Source of the DNA: CAYZRY01 sp964481005
Lineage (GTDB): Bacteria; Bacillota_I; Bacilli_A; RF39; UBA660
Direction: 5' to 3'
Length of the DNA stretch: 64,000 nt
Assembly (NCBI GenBank): GCA_964481005.1
Contig: CAYZRY010000002.1
Span: forward strand, 23,282 to 87,281
Positions 7,366-15,215 of the stretch are shown here, piece by piece (within the stretch, counting starts at the first letter, position 1; every line of letters starts with the position of its first letter). A program made the translations under genes and the position numbers. The notes under the pieces are model-generated. The model searched no databases, was not told where the DNA came from, and saw only the letters and a list, made by a program, of their open reading frames with translations.

Positions 7366-8784
7366 TTATTTTGCTATTCTAACAACTATTTCCATAACTC
7401 CGTTGTTTACGGTGTTAACTAGTTCAACTTTGAATCCTTTACTCTCTAGTTCTCTTGTAATATTACCGATAGCAATATTAGCAAATTTGATTTCTTCACT
7501 AGCTGTAAAATCTGCTCCTGAAGCTGGTGTTGCAGCTTCTTGGACTGGAGCTTGAACTGCTTCGACTTGTGGTTCTACTTGAACAATTTGTGGAGCTGGC
7601 TCTGGTGTTACAAATGTTAAAGGTTCAATTGGGGCAACCGGAGCAATACTAGCATTTTCTTGTTCAATTATACCGCTTAGTCCATTTTGATTAACTGGTT
7701 GGATATCGACAAGTTGTGGTGTCTGCTGAATTACAGGCATACCTGCAAGTAGTCCCTTACCGATAATTTCTTGACCATTAACTGGCTCTGGAGATGGAGT
7801 GCCAAGATCTGGAATGAATCTGTTTTGCATTGCAACTTCTTCCTCACTCGGAGCTTCAGCTTTTAATAGTGAACTCATGTCAGCAACCTGTTTAAGACCA
7901 CCTTGATTAATGTCTGCTGCTTCTGATCTAATCTTATCGATATCAACAATTGTTTGATCAACTGCAACTGGCGAAACATCTAATGTCTCTACTTGCTGAC
8001 TCTCTGCTTGAACAACTGGTGTATCAACTGGCTGAATAAATGTTGGTGCCGGGTTGATAAATGTTTCAAGTGGAGCTGGCGTCGGACTTACTACTTCGGC
8101 TGGCGCTTGAACTTGACTGTTTATTTGTGCTTCAAACGACGGTGTATTAACTTCAGCTATATTTGTATTTATTAAATTACTCTCTTCATTCATTCTCTTT
8201 ATTCTTTCATCAACTTCTCTTACTGGAAGTCTTTTTTCTACTATCTCTTCAAGTAGAGTTAGTTGTTTACTACGATCAGATAAGTTAATTAAACTACGAG
8301 CATGACGCTCAGATATCTGTTCTTTTAAAAGGGCTTGTTGAATTTCTTCAGGAAGACTTAATAGTCTTAATTTATTGGCAACCGAAGACTGAGATTTACC
8401 CATTGTTTTAGCAAGTTGTTCCTGAGTCAAATCATCTATATCTAAGATTTTTTGATAGGTTCTTGCTTCCTCAATCGGAGACAAATCTCTTCTTTGTAAA
8501 TTTTCTATTAAAGCTACTTTAGAACTTTCTTTATCATCGAAATTTTTAACTATCGCAGGAATAGTTGTCTTACCAACTAACGAAGATGCTTTATATCTTC
8601 TTTCTCCGGCAATAATCTCATACTTCTCACCAATTTTTCTAACTATGATTGGTTGAATTACTCCATGTTCTTTAATAGATACAGCTAACTCTTTTAATGC
8701 TTGATCATCAAACACTTCACGTGGCTGAAACCTATTTGGAATAACATCATCCAAATGTAGTTGAATAATTTCTTCATTCTGCAT
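7366..8784 (-). CDS. noc: Nucleoid occlusion protein Noc with long disordered linker
   Basis: ParB paralogue that binds NBS sites and in B. subtilis blocks division over the nucleoid. Residues 5-110 are the ParB/CTPase domain (NRFQPREVF, GERRYKAS, ENLQRRD). About 115-200 form the helix-turn-helix with the Noc-type pattern KSQSSVANKLRLL and ISERHARSL. Residues 428-472 match the Noc C-terminal dimerisation segment, ending MEIVVRIAK. Unlike B. subtilis Noc (about 280 aa) it is 472 residues, with roughly 225 residues rich in Pro, Gln, Val and Ala between the two folds. It lacks the N-terminal amphipathic helix. An in-frame TGA four codons upstream excludes an unseen N-terminal extension. Confidence 0.92.
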   Translation of the reverse strand: MQNEEIIQLHLDDVIPNRFQPREVFDDQALKELAVSIKEHGVIQPIIVRKIGEKYEIIAGERRYKASSLVGKTTIPAIVKNFDDKESSKVALIENLQRRDLSPIEEARTYQKILDIDDLTQEQLAKTMGKSQSSVANKLRLLSLPEEIQQALLKEQISERHARSLINLSDRSKQLTLLEEIVEKRLPVREVDERIKRMNEESNLINTNIAEVNTPSFEAQINSQVQAPAEVVSPTPAPLETFINPAPTFIQPVDTPVVQAESQQVETLDVSPVAVDQTIVDIDKIRSEAADINQGGLKQVADMSSLLKAEAPSEEEVAMQNRFIPDLGTPSPEPVNGQEIIGKGLLAGMPVIQQTPQLVDIQPVNQNGLSGIIEQENASIAPVAPIEPLTFVTPEPAPQIVQVEPQVEAVQAPVQEAATPASGADFTASEEIKFANIAIGNITRELESKGFKVELVNTVNNGVMEIVVRIAK

Positions 8785-8821
8785 ACAACAACCTCACTTT
8801 TTACCCTTTATTCTATGTATT

Positions 8822-8850
8822 ATTATATTATATAATTTAATATAATACAA
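8822..8850 (-). promoter_or_regulatory. Promoter of noc
   Basis: Minus-strand TTGTAT (8845-8850), 17 bp, TATAAT (8822-8827). It lies about 40 bp ahead of noc and just after the rsmG terminator, so noc is its own unit. Confidence 0.8.
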
Positions 8851-8873
8851 TCTATTTTTAAAATACTATAAAC

Positions 8874-8902
8874 AAAAGAAAAAAGACTACTTATAGTCTT
8901 TT
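8874..8902 (-). terminator. Terminator of mnmE-mnmG-rsmG
   Basis: AAAAGACTA/TAGTCTTTT stem (8881-8902) with a 4-nt loop, followed by a U-rich tail on the minus strand, directly after the rsmG stop. Confidence 0.8.
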
Positions 8903-9615
8903 TATATCTTTAATTCTTTTTTAATTTTATCGATTGAACGCGGATATTTTTCTTTAGTTTTTTCTTCTTTTTCAAAAATTACAATGCTTCTCAAACTGTT
9001 TTCAAATGGTAAATCAAAGGTAATAGTTTCAGCAAATTTAAGAGGTAGTTTTTGAGTATGATGAAGACTATTTATTAGTTCTTCATGAACATCACCCTTC
9101 ATTAAAATTAACTTCCCACCAAGCTTAATTGAGCGCGTTGAAATCTCTGCTAAGACAGCAGTGTTAGCTACTGCTCTAGCAGTTACAACATCAAATTTTT
9201 CAAGATGTTTTTTTGAATAATCTTCCATTCTTCCGTGAACAGTTTCAATATCTTCCAGTTCTAATTTTTCGATAATTTCGTCTAAAAATTTAATACGTTT
9301 ATTTAAAGAATCAATCAAGGTAACATGGATATTTGGAAAAAATATTTTAATCACTATACCAGGAAATCCAGCACCAGTTCCAACATCACAAAGACTATCA
9401 ATATTATTTAAATCAACTGCTTTGATTAATGTTAAACTATCATAAAAGTGCTTTAGATAAACTTCTTCTTTTTTGGTGATTGCGGTCAAATTTATTTTGT
9501 TATTCCATTCAATTAATAACTCAAAATATTTTGTCAACTGACTCAATTTGATATCATTTATCTCGATTGTATTTGAGAGTTTTTTTACTTCTTCGACAAA
9601 TTGTTTCTCAGTCAT
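8902..9615 (-). CDS. rsmG: 16S rRNA (guanine527-N7)-methyltransferase RsmG
   Basis: SAM-dependent methyltransferase (GidB) that modifies G527 of 16S rRNA. It has 237 residues, full length. The SAM loop DVGTGAGFPGI is at about residues 78-88, preceded by the family block NLTAITKKEEVYLKHFYDSL, and followed by VTARAVANTAVLAE. It overlaps the mnmG stop by 8 bp, so it is coupled to mnmG in the standard mnmE-mnmG-rsmG order. Confidence 0.97.
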   Translation of the reverse strand: MTEKQFVEEVKKLSNTIEINDIKLSQLTKYFELLIEWNNKINLTAITKKEEVYLKHFYDSLTLIKAVDLNNIDSLCDVGTGAGFPGIVIKIFFPNIHVTLIDSLNKRIKFLDEIIEKLELEDIETVHGRMEDYSKKHLEKFDVVTARAVANTAVLAEISTRSIKLGGKLILMKGDVHEELINSLHHTQKLPLKFAETITFDLPFENSLRSIVIFEKEEKTKEKYPRSIDKIKKELKI

Positions 9616-11467
9616 GTTTACTCCTTTTTATATAAAGCGAAAGTATGCTAATATCACTTGGATTAACACCACTAATACGCATTGCTTGACCAAGTGAAGT
9701 TGGTCTTACTTCAGTTAGTTTTTGCTTTGCCTCATGAGCAATATTTTTTATTTTATTGTAGTCGATATCCTCGGGAATTAGCTCGTTTTCAAGATCCAGC
9801 ATTTTAGCTGCTTCTTTATTTGCTTTGACAATATATCCAGCATATTTAATATTTATTTCGACCTCTTCATAAACTTCATTATCGAAATCTTCGCCTATAT
9901 ATTTTGTTAAATTTTGTATTTCTATCTCTGGTCTTTTTAATAAATCATAAAGAGTAATTCCATCTAATAAATGAGTCGATGAATATTCATTTAAAAACTC
10001 TTCGCTTTCTTTTCCAGGAACTAATTTTTTACTTTTTAAAATTTCTGTTAAACGGTCGATATCTTTAATTTTATTTTGAAATTTTGTGTATCTTTCTTCA
10101 CTAAGTAAACCTATTTCTTTTCCGTAATCAGATAGTCTTAAATCGGCATTATCATTTCTTAAAAGAAGTCTATATTCTGCTCTCGAAGTTAATAGTCTAT
10201 ATGGATCAATAACTCCTTTTGTAATTAAATCATCAATCAAAACCCCAATGTAAGCTTCACTTCTTTTTAGTACTAAAGCATCTTTATTATTTAGTTTATT
10301 GACAGCATTTATTCCTGCCATTAAACCTTGACAAGCAGCTTCTTCATAACCACTTGTTCCATTAATTTGTCCGGCTGTAAATAAATTTTCGATGAGTTTT
10401 GTTTCAAGTGAGGCTTTTAATTGTCTAGCATCGATTGCGTCGTATTCGATAGCGTAAGCATATTTTTTAATAACTGCTTTTTCAAGCCCTGGCAAACTGT
10501 GAATCATTTTTTCTTGAACATCTCTTGGCATGCTCGTTGAAAATCCTTGAACATAGATATCATCATAATAAATACTCTCTGGTTCTAAGAATATTTGATG
10601 TCTATCTTTATCAAAAAAACGAACAATTTTATCTTCGATTGATGGACAATATCTTGGTCCTATTCCTTCGACATATCCACCATACATACTAGATTTGTTT
10701 AAATTTTTATTAATTATTTCGTGTGTTTCAGGTGTTGTATAAATCAAATAACATGGTTCTTGATTTGCAGGATCGTAATATATTTTTCTATCGTGAGAAA
10801 AAGTCAAAGCTTCAGGATCTCCCTCTTGAATTATTCCTTTGCTATAATCAATTGAACTTTTTTCAAGTCTTGCTGGTGTACCTGTTTTCAATCTTTTGAT
10901 TGTGAAACCTAAATCACGTAGTTTTTCACTCAAAAACTTAGATGGTTCTTTTCCATCTGCGCCTTTACTAGTTTTTTCTGATCCAATTAGAATACTTGAT
11001 TTTAAATATGTACCTGTCGTTAAAATGACTACTTTAGAATATATCTTTTCACCATTTGCTAGAACTATTCCTTTGACAATTGAATCTTCGATTATTAGAT
11101 CTTCGACCATATCTTCTTTTATCTTGAGATTATTCTGATTTTCTAGTACTTCAAGCATATTTTTATGATATGTTACTTTATCTATTTGTGCTCTTAAAGC
11201 CCTAACTGCTGGTCCCTTTTTAGTGTTTAACATCTTTAATTGCAAAAGACTTTTATCGGTATTTATACCCATTTCTCCGCCCAATGCATCTATTTCACGA
11301 ACCACAATACCTTTAGCTGGTCCACCTATCGATGGATTACAAGGAGTATCTGCTATATTTTTTAAATTACTACTTATTAGGAGAGTACTTTTTGAAAGTC
11401 TACTTGTTGCTAGCGAAGCTTCGCAACCAGCATGACCCCCACCTACTACTATTACATCATATTCCAT
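9608..11467 (-). CDS. mnmG: tRNA uridine-5-carboxymethylaminomethyl modification enzyme MnmG
   Basis: FAD protein (GidA) that works with MnmE to install cmnm5 on the wobble U34 of tRNAs. It has 619 residues. The Rossmann FAD-binding site is VGGGHAGCEA at residues 8-17, followed by the family signatures NPSIGGPAKG, GYEEAACQGL and TSRAEYRLLLRNDNADLRL. The C-terminal domain ends with MRISGVNPSDISILSLYI. It starts 1 bp after mnmE and overlaps rsmG. Confidence 0.98.
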   Translation of the reverse strand: MEYDVIVVGGGHAGCEASLATSRLSKSTLLISSNLKNIADTPCNPSIGGPAKGIVVREIDALGGEMGINTDKSLLQLKMLNTKKGPAVRALRAQIDKVTYHKNMLEVLENQNNLKIKEDMVEDLIIEDSIVKGIVLANGEKIYSKVVILTTGTYLKSSILIGSEKTSKGADGKEPSKFLSEKLRDLGFTIKRLKTGTPARLEKSSIDYSKGIIQEGDPEALTFSHDRKIYYDPANQEPCYLIYTTPETHEIINKNLNKSSMYGGYVEGIGPRYCPSIEDKIVRFFDKDRHQIFLEPESIYYDDIYVQGFSTSMPRDVQEKMIHSLPGLEKAVIKKYAYAIEYDAIDARQLKASLETKLIENLFTAGQINGTSGYEEAACQGLMAGINAVNKLNNKDALVLKRSEAYIGVLIDDLITKGVIDPYRLLTSRAEYRLLLRNDNADLRLSDYGKEIGLLSEERYTKFQNKIKDIDRLTEILKSKKLVPGKESEEFLNEYSSTHLLDGITLYDLLKRPEIEIQNLTKYIGEDFDNEVYEEVEINIKYAGYIVKANKEAAKMLDLENELIPEDIDYNKIKNIAHEAKQKLTEVRPTSLGQAMRISGVNPSDISILSLYIKRSKHD

Positions 11468-11468
11468 A

Positions 11469-12824
11469 TTATTTACCTAAACAGAACTGACTAAATAGTG
11501 CATCGAGTAATTCATTTTCATAAGTTTCTCCAAGTATTTTTCCAAGTTCTTCCCAAATTCTTTTAATATCTATTTCAATCATATCTACATAATCACCATT
11601 ACTTAATGCTATTTCAACATCTTCAAGTATTTTTAGAGCTGATTTTGCCAAAGAAATTTGTCTAGTGTTTCCAAGTAATGCATGATCATTTTGATTGATT
11701 TGATTCAAATCTAGTATTTCATTTATTTTATCTTTTAATTTAACTATTTTTAAACTATCGATAGTATCTATTTCAATTACATTATCACTATCTATTTTAG
11801 ATATATCAATTTTTCTTTCTAAATCACATTTATTTATAACGGTAATAACTTTCTTTCCTTTGATGTTATCCATTATTTTTAAGTCTTCTTCGCTTAATTT
11901 TTCGTTATTATTTAATACAAAGATTATTAAATCGGCTTTCTTACTAGCTTCAAGTGTTTTTTCAACTCCGATTTTTTCTACTACATCTTCGGTTTCTCTA
12001 ATTCCGGCAGTATCTATCAAATTTAAAATAATTCCATCTATATTAATAGACCCTTCGACTATATCTCTTGTTGTTCCAGCAATTTCAGTAACAATTGCTT
12101 TATTCTCATCAAGTAATCTGTTAAGGATACTACTTTTTCCAACATTTGGTCTACCAATAATAGCAGTATTTATTCCACTTGAAAAAATTAAAGATCTTTC
12201 ACTTTCTTCGATTATTTCTTTCAATTTATTTTTTACATGAACCATTGTTTCGGTAACTTTATTATTAGTAACTTGTTCTATATCTTCATATTCTGGATAA
12301 TCTATATTAACTTCAATATTAGCAATCAAATTTAACAAATCATTTCGAAGTTCTCTAATCATTTTGCTACTTGTTCCATCTATTTGTCTCATTGAAATAT
12401 TTCGTGATTGATCAGTTTGAGCTTTAATAATATCAGCAGTTGCTTCAGCTTCGACTAAATCGATACGTCCTCCGACAAAAGCTCTCTTAGTAAATTCACC
12501 AGGTTCAGCCAAGCGACATCCAGATAATAATAGTATCTCTAATATTTTCTTAGTTGTGGCAATTCCCCCATGGCAATTTATCTCAACTACATCTTCGGTT
12601 GTAAATGTCTTTGGAGATCTCATAATCGACACTAAAACTTCATCAATTTTCTCGTTTTCAAACACTATAAAACCATGATTAATAGTATGACTATCAACCT
12701 TAGTTAAATCTTTTCCCTCAAAGAGTTTAGCAACTATTTCAATAGCTTCGCTTCCACTAGCTCTAACTATCGATATTGCTCCGGCTCCCATTGTTGTTGA
12801 AATTGCAGCAATTGTGTCTTTCAT
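11469..12824 (-). CDS. mnmE: tRNA modification GTPase MnmE
   Basis: Partner of MnmG in U34 modification. The N-terminal folate-binding domain begins DTIAAISTTMGAGAISIVR. The G domain follows, with G1 GRPNVGKSS, G2 TTRD, G3 DTAG and G4 NKCD. The C-terminal FCLGK carries the catalytic Cys of the C-[ILV]-G-K motif. It has 451 residues, full length. It is the first gene of mnmE-mnmG-rsmG, with its own promoter at 12845-12853. Confidence 0.98.
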   Translation of the reverse strand: MKDTIAAISTTMGAGAISIVRASGSEAIEIVAKLFEGKDLTKVDSHTINHGFIVFENEKIDEVLVSIMRSPKTFTTEDVVEINCHGGIATTKKILEILLLSGCRLAEPGEFTKRAFVGGRIDLVEAEATADIIKAQTDQSRNISMRQIDGTSSKMIRELRNDLLNLIANIEVNIDYPEYEDIEQVTNNKVTETMVHVKNKLKEIIEESERSLIFSSGINTAIIGRPNVGKSSILNRLLDENKAIVTEIAGTTRDIVEGSINIDGIILNLIDTAGIRETEDVVEKIGVEKTLEASKKADLIIFVLNNNEKLSEEDLKIMDNIKGKKVITVINKCDLERKIDISKIDSDNVIEIDTIDSLKIVKLKDKINEILDLNQINQNDHALLGNTRQISLAKSALKILEDVEIALSNGDYVDMIEIDIKRIWEELGKILGETYENELLDALFSQFCLGK

Positions 12825-12844
12825 AGCATTCCCTTTCGGACGCT

Positions 12845-12853
12845 ATTATATCA
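12845..12853 (-). promoter_or_regulatory. Extended -10 promoter of mnmE
   Basis: Minus-strand TGATATAAT (TG at 12852-12853, TATAAT at 12845-12850), about 20 bp ahead of the mnmE start. The -35 is poor, as expected for an extended -10 site. Confidence 0.6.
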
Positions 12854-12861
12854 TAATATAA

Positions 12862-12887
12862 ACATAAAAAAAAGAGTGTTACTCTTC
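12862..12887 (-). terminator. Terminator of rnpA-yidC-jag
   Basis: AAGAGT/ACTCTT stem (12872-12886) with a 3-nt loop and a long U run on the minus strand (12866-12873). The jag stop codon lies within the hairpin. Confidence 0.8.
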
Positions 12888-13499
12888 TTCTTTTTTCTTT
12901 AATTTAATGACTACGTAACGATTAGGTTCTTCCCCTGCACTCTCAGTATAGACAAATCTATCATTACCTAGAACATTGTGAACAATTCTTCGTTCATAAG
13001 AATTCATTGGATCAAGCTTAGCTTCAATTTTAGTTTTAGCTACTTCCCTAGCAATTCTTTTTGCCATTCTCTCTAGATTGTTTTCTTGTTTTTGTTTATA
13101 CTGTGCAACATCAAGATTATATTTAAAAGTAAATGGCACTTCATTATTTAACATTTGTCTTGTAATTTGGTTCAAAGCAGAGATTGTTCTTCCCTCTTTA
13201 CCTATTAAAATAGCATTGTTATCACTGAAAATCGTATAGTTGTAAATTCCATCTCTAACAGTTGTTTCAATTTTTATATCAAGTCCCATTTTAGCTGTAA
13301 GATTTGTCAAAAATTCTTTAATTAATAGTGATACATCTTCTTTTTTATAAATAGTTAATTCTATTTTTTTACTTTTGAATAGTCCAGCTTTCTGCTCTTC
13401 TTCTTTAACGTATACTTCTTCTTCGTTAACGTTTAGTTCATATAGAGCTAGGTTTAGGGCTTCAGATTTAGTTTTTCCTACATATGTGTATGTTTTCAT
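12879..13499 (-). CDS. jag: KhpB/Jag RNA-binding protein
   Basis: RNA-binding partner of KhpA, affecting cell elongation in Gram-positives. It has 206 residues. The N-terminal Jag domain is MKTYTYVGKTKSEALNLAL. The KH domain has IGKEGRTISALNQITRQM at about residues 110-127. The C-terminal R3H domain includes NSYERRIVHNVLGNDRFVYTES. It overlaps the yidC stop by 4 bp, in the conserved rpmH-rnpA-yidC-jag order. Confidence 0.96.
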   Translation of the reverse strand: MKTYTYVGKTKSEALNLALYELNVNEEEVYVKEEEQKAGLFKSKKIELTIYKKEDVSLLIKEFLTNLTAKMGLDIKIETTVRDGIYNYTIFSDNNAILIGKEGRTISALNQITRQMLNNEVPFTFKYNLDVAQYKQKQENNLERMAKRIAREVAKTKIEAKLDPMNSYERRIVHNVLGNDRFVYTESAGEEPNRYVVIKLKKKEEE

Positions 13500-14413
13500 G
13501 CTTTTTTCTCCTTCTTTATAATCATATTTTGAATTATTGTGAATAAATTAGAAGTAACCCAGTATATTCCAAGGGCAGATGACATGAAGACAGCCATTAC
13601 TGTGATCATACCAGTCATCATATTACCCATTGATTTACCCTGTTTTGCATCTATTGATGCCATGTTTTTACTAAATGATAGCCATGTTGTGTAACCAACT
13701 AAAGCAAGAATAATTATGTATTGCCAGTTGCCATTCATAAAACCTACAAGTGGAGTTGTTCCAAGTTGAAAGCTTAAAAACTTTTCTTCAAATATTGCTG
13801 GAACTCGGCTTATTGCTTCGAAGAATCCAATGAAAATTGGTAATTGAATAAATGCTAGAAGACAACTTGATAATGGATTGACTTCATATTTTTGATAAAG
13901 AGCTGACATTTCCTGACTTTTCTTCATCATTGAGTCTTGATCATTCTTATCTTTATACTTATCTTCGATTCTAGCCATTTCAGGTTTAAGCTTATTCATG
14001 TTTTCCGATTGTTTTGCTGTTTTACTAGTTACTGGGAACATCAATAATCTTATTAGAATACTTGTTATTACTAGGGCAAAACCATAACTTTTTACAATTG
14101 TTCCTATTTTGATAATCATAAATGCAAGTGGTTTGACAAAAAGTGTTGCCCAAAGTCCTTCGTATCCTCCAGATGTTACTTTAAAATCTTTACATGCTGG
14201 TAGTTTTTCTAAATTTACTTGTTTAGGATATTTTTTATATATCTCTATTGTTTCTTTATCTGTTGGCTTACAAAGTATATTTTCTGTTAAACTCTGACCA
14301 GTTGTAGGGTTTTTAACACCTTTGTTAGTTTCTTTATCTTTTAAATTTACAGTACATGCTGTAAGAAAAAAGATCGATATAAGGAGAATAGTCAATATTT
14401 TTTTATTTTTCAT
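13496..14413 (-). CDS. yidC: Membrane protein insertase YidC (lipoprotein type)
   Basis: Inserts membrane proteins, with or after SecYEG. It has 305 residues with a lipoprotein signal peptide ending in the lipobox LTAC, as in Gram-positive SpoIIIJ/YidC1. Five hydrophobic segments follow. The conserved basic region MFPVTSKTAKQSENMNKLKPEM and the coiled hairpin EDKYKDKNDQDSMMKKSQEM are clear. I chose ATG14413 with GAGGTG upstream over a GTG three codons earlier. It overlaps rnpA by 11 bp. Confidence 0.96.
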   Translation of the reverse strand: MKNKKILTILLISIFFLTACTVNLKDKETNKGVKNPTTGQSLTENILCKPTDKETIEIYKKYPKQVNLEKLPACKDFKVTSGGYEGLWATLFVKPLAFMIIKIGTIVKSYGFALVITSILIRLLMFPVTSKTAKQSENMNKLKPEMARIEDKYKDKNDQDSMMKKSQEMSALYQKYEVNPLSSCLLAFIQLPIFIGFFEAISRVPAIFEEKFLSFQLGTTPLVGFMNGNWQYIIILALVGYTTWLSFSKNMASIDAKQGKSMGNMMTGMITVMAVFMSSALGIYWVTSNLFTIIQNMIIKKEKKA

Positions 14414-14750
14414 TTTTAACACCTCTATTTAGCTTATCAACTGCATCCATGAATAGTTTAGCGGTTGTTTCATATGAATCTATATCAAAGCCATTCCTAA
14501 CTATTATAATATAATCGTATTCATTTTGATAGTTATTTTTATTTTGATCGATTATCATTCTTAGTTGTCTTTTTATTTTGTTTCTCTTTACGGCGCTACC
14601 TATTTTTTTACCAATCGATATACCAAAACGATATGTTTTATATTCATTCTTATATATATATATTGAAAAAGAGCTATTAGAATAGTATCTTCCATTTTTA
14701 ATAGCTACGGTAAAATCTTCGTTATCTTTGACTATGTTAATCTTCTTCAT
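14403..14750 (-). CDS. rnpA: Ribonuclease P protein component
   Basis: Protein subunit of RNase P, which matures the 5' ends of tRNAs. It has 115 residues, full length. The RNR motif region appears as GKKIGSAVKRNKIKRQLRMI, followed by the family's DYIIIVRNGFDI. It sits between rpmH and yidC. A terminator-like hairpin separates it from rpmH. Confidence 0.95.
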   Translation of the reverse strand: MKKINIVKDNEDFTVAIKNGRYYSNSSFSIYIYKNEYKTYRFGISIGKKIGSAVKRNKIKRQLRMIIDQNKNNYQNEYDYIIIVRNGFDIDSYETTAKLFMDAVDKLNRGVKNEK

Positions 14751-14777
14751 AGGTCACCTTCCAATAACATTATATAA

Positions 14778-14806
14778 TAAAAAACCCACTATTAAAGTGG
14801 TTTTTA
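14778..14806 (-). terminator. Hairpin with U run between rpmH and rnpA
   Basis: On the minus strand CCACT/AGTGG with a 5-nt loop, extended by A/U pairs and followed by a U run, directly after the rpmH stop. It may act as a partial terminator that lets L34 exceed RnpA. Confidence 0.7.
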
Positions 14807-14920
14807 TACTAATTTTTTTCTTCCCCTAGCTCTTCTTCTTTTTAAAACAGATTTAGAAGTAGCAAAAAAACCGTGTACTTTTGCTTTTTTTCTCTTGTTA
14901 GGTTGATAAGTTCTTTTCAT
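14804..14920 (-). CDS. rpmH: 50S ribosomal protein L34 (short form)
   Basis: Translated by hand, as it is below the usual ORF length cut. It begins MKRTYQPNKRKKAKVHGFF and ends KRRRARGRKKLV, giving 38 residues. The two ends match L34, but the middle segment, usually about GFRxRMxTKxGRKVLxxRR, is shortened by about six residues. CACCTCC (the complement of GGAGGTG) marks the ribosome-binding site. It is first of the rpmH-rnpA-yidC-jag group that flanks the origin. Confidence 0.92.
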   Translation of the reverse strand: MKRTYQPNKRKKAKVHGFFATSKSVLKRRRARGRKKLV

Positions 14921-14949
14921 AATACACCTCCAAACTTAAAATCTACACA

Positions 14950-14979
14950 ATTATATATTACTTATTAGTCATTTGTCAA
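14950..14979 (-). promoter_or_regulatory. Promoter of rpmH
   Basis: Minus-strand TTGACA (14974-14979), 18-bp spacer, TATAAT (14950-14955): a full consensus sigma-A promoter about 30 bp ahead of rpmH. Confidence 0.9.
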
Positions 14980-15215
14980 TTATTTTTACTTATAAACATA
15001 TTAACAACTATGTTGATAATTATTTTAGACATGTTATTAAAAATTTGTGGAAATTGTTAATAACTTCGTTTATAATAACAAACTAACGATTTTAATTGTG
15101 GATATCTTTGTGGATATCTTGTGAACACTCTTTTTGAGGGGTTTTCAACTTTATTTTTTTTAACATTTGATATAAACTTAATTTAAGAAATGTTTATAGG
15201 TTTGGGGGAGGAATT
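14980..15215. other. oriC upstream part with DnaA-box-like sites
   Basis: Non-coding stretch at the switch in gene direction between rpmH and dnaA. DnaA-box-like 9-mers (compare TGTGGATAA), all in one orientation, are TGTTGATAA 15011-15019, TGTGGAAAT 15046-15054, TGTTAATAA 15055-15063, TGTGGATAT 15097-15105, TGTGGATAT 15109-15117 and weaker TGTGAACAC 15120-15128. The last three are spaced 11-12 bp. An AT-rich tract follows at 15150-15195. The dnaA promoter lies here too but is not clear (possible -10 TATAAA at 15171-15176). Confidence 0.8.

Noticed and set aside
8705..8730. CACGTG in noc as a parS site
   Set aside because: Flanking half sites do not match (ACTT / GCTGA).
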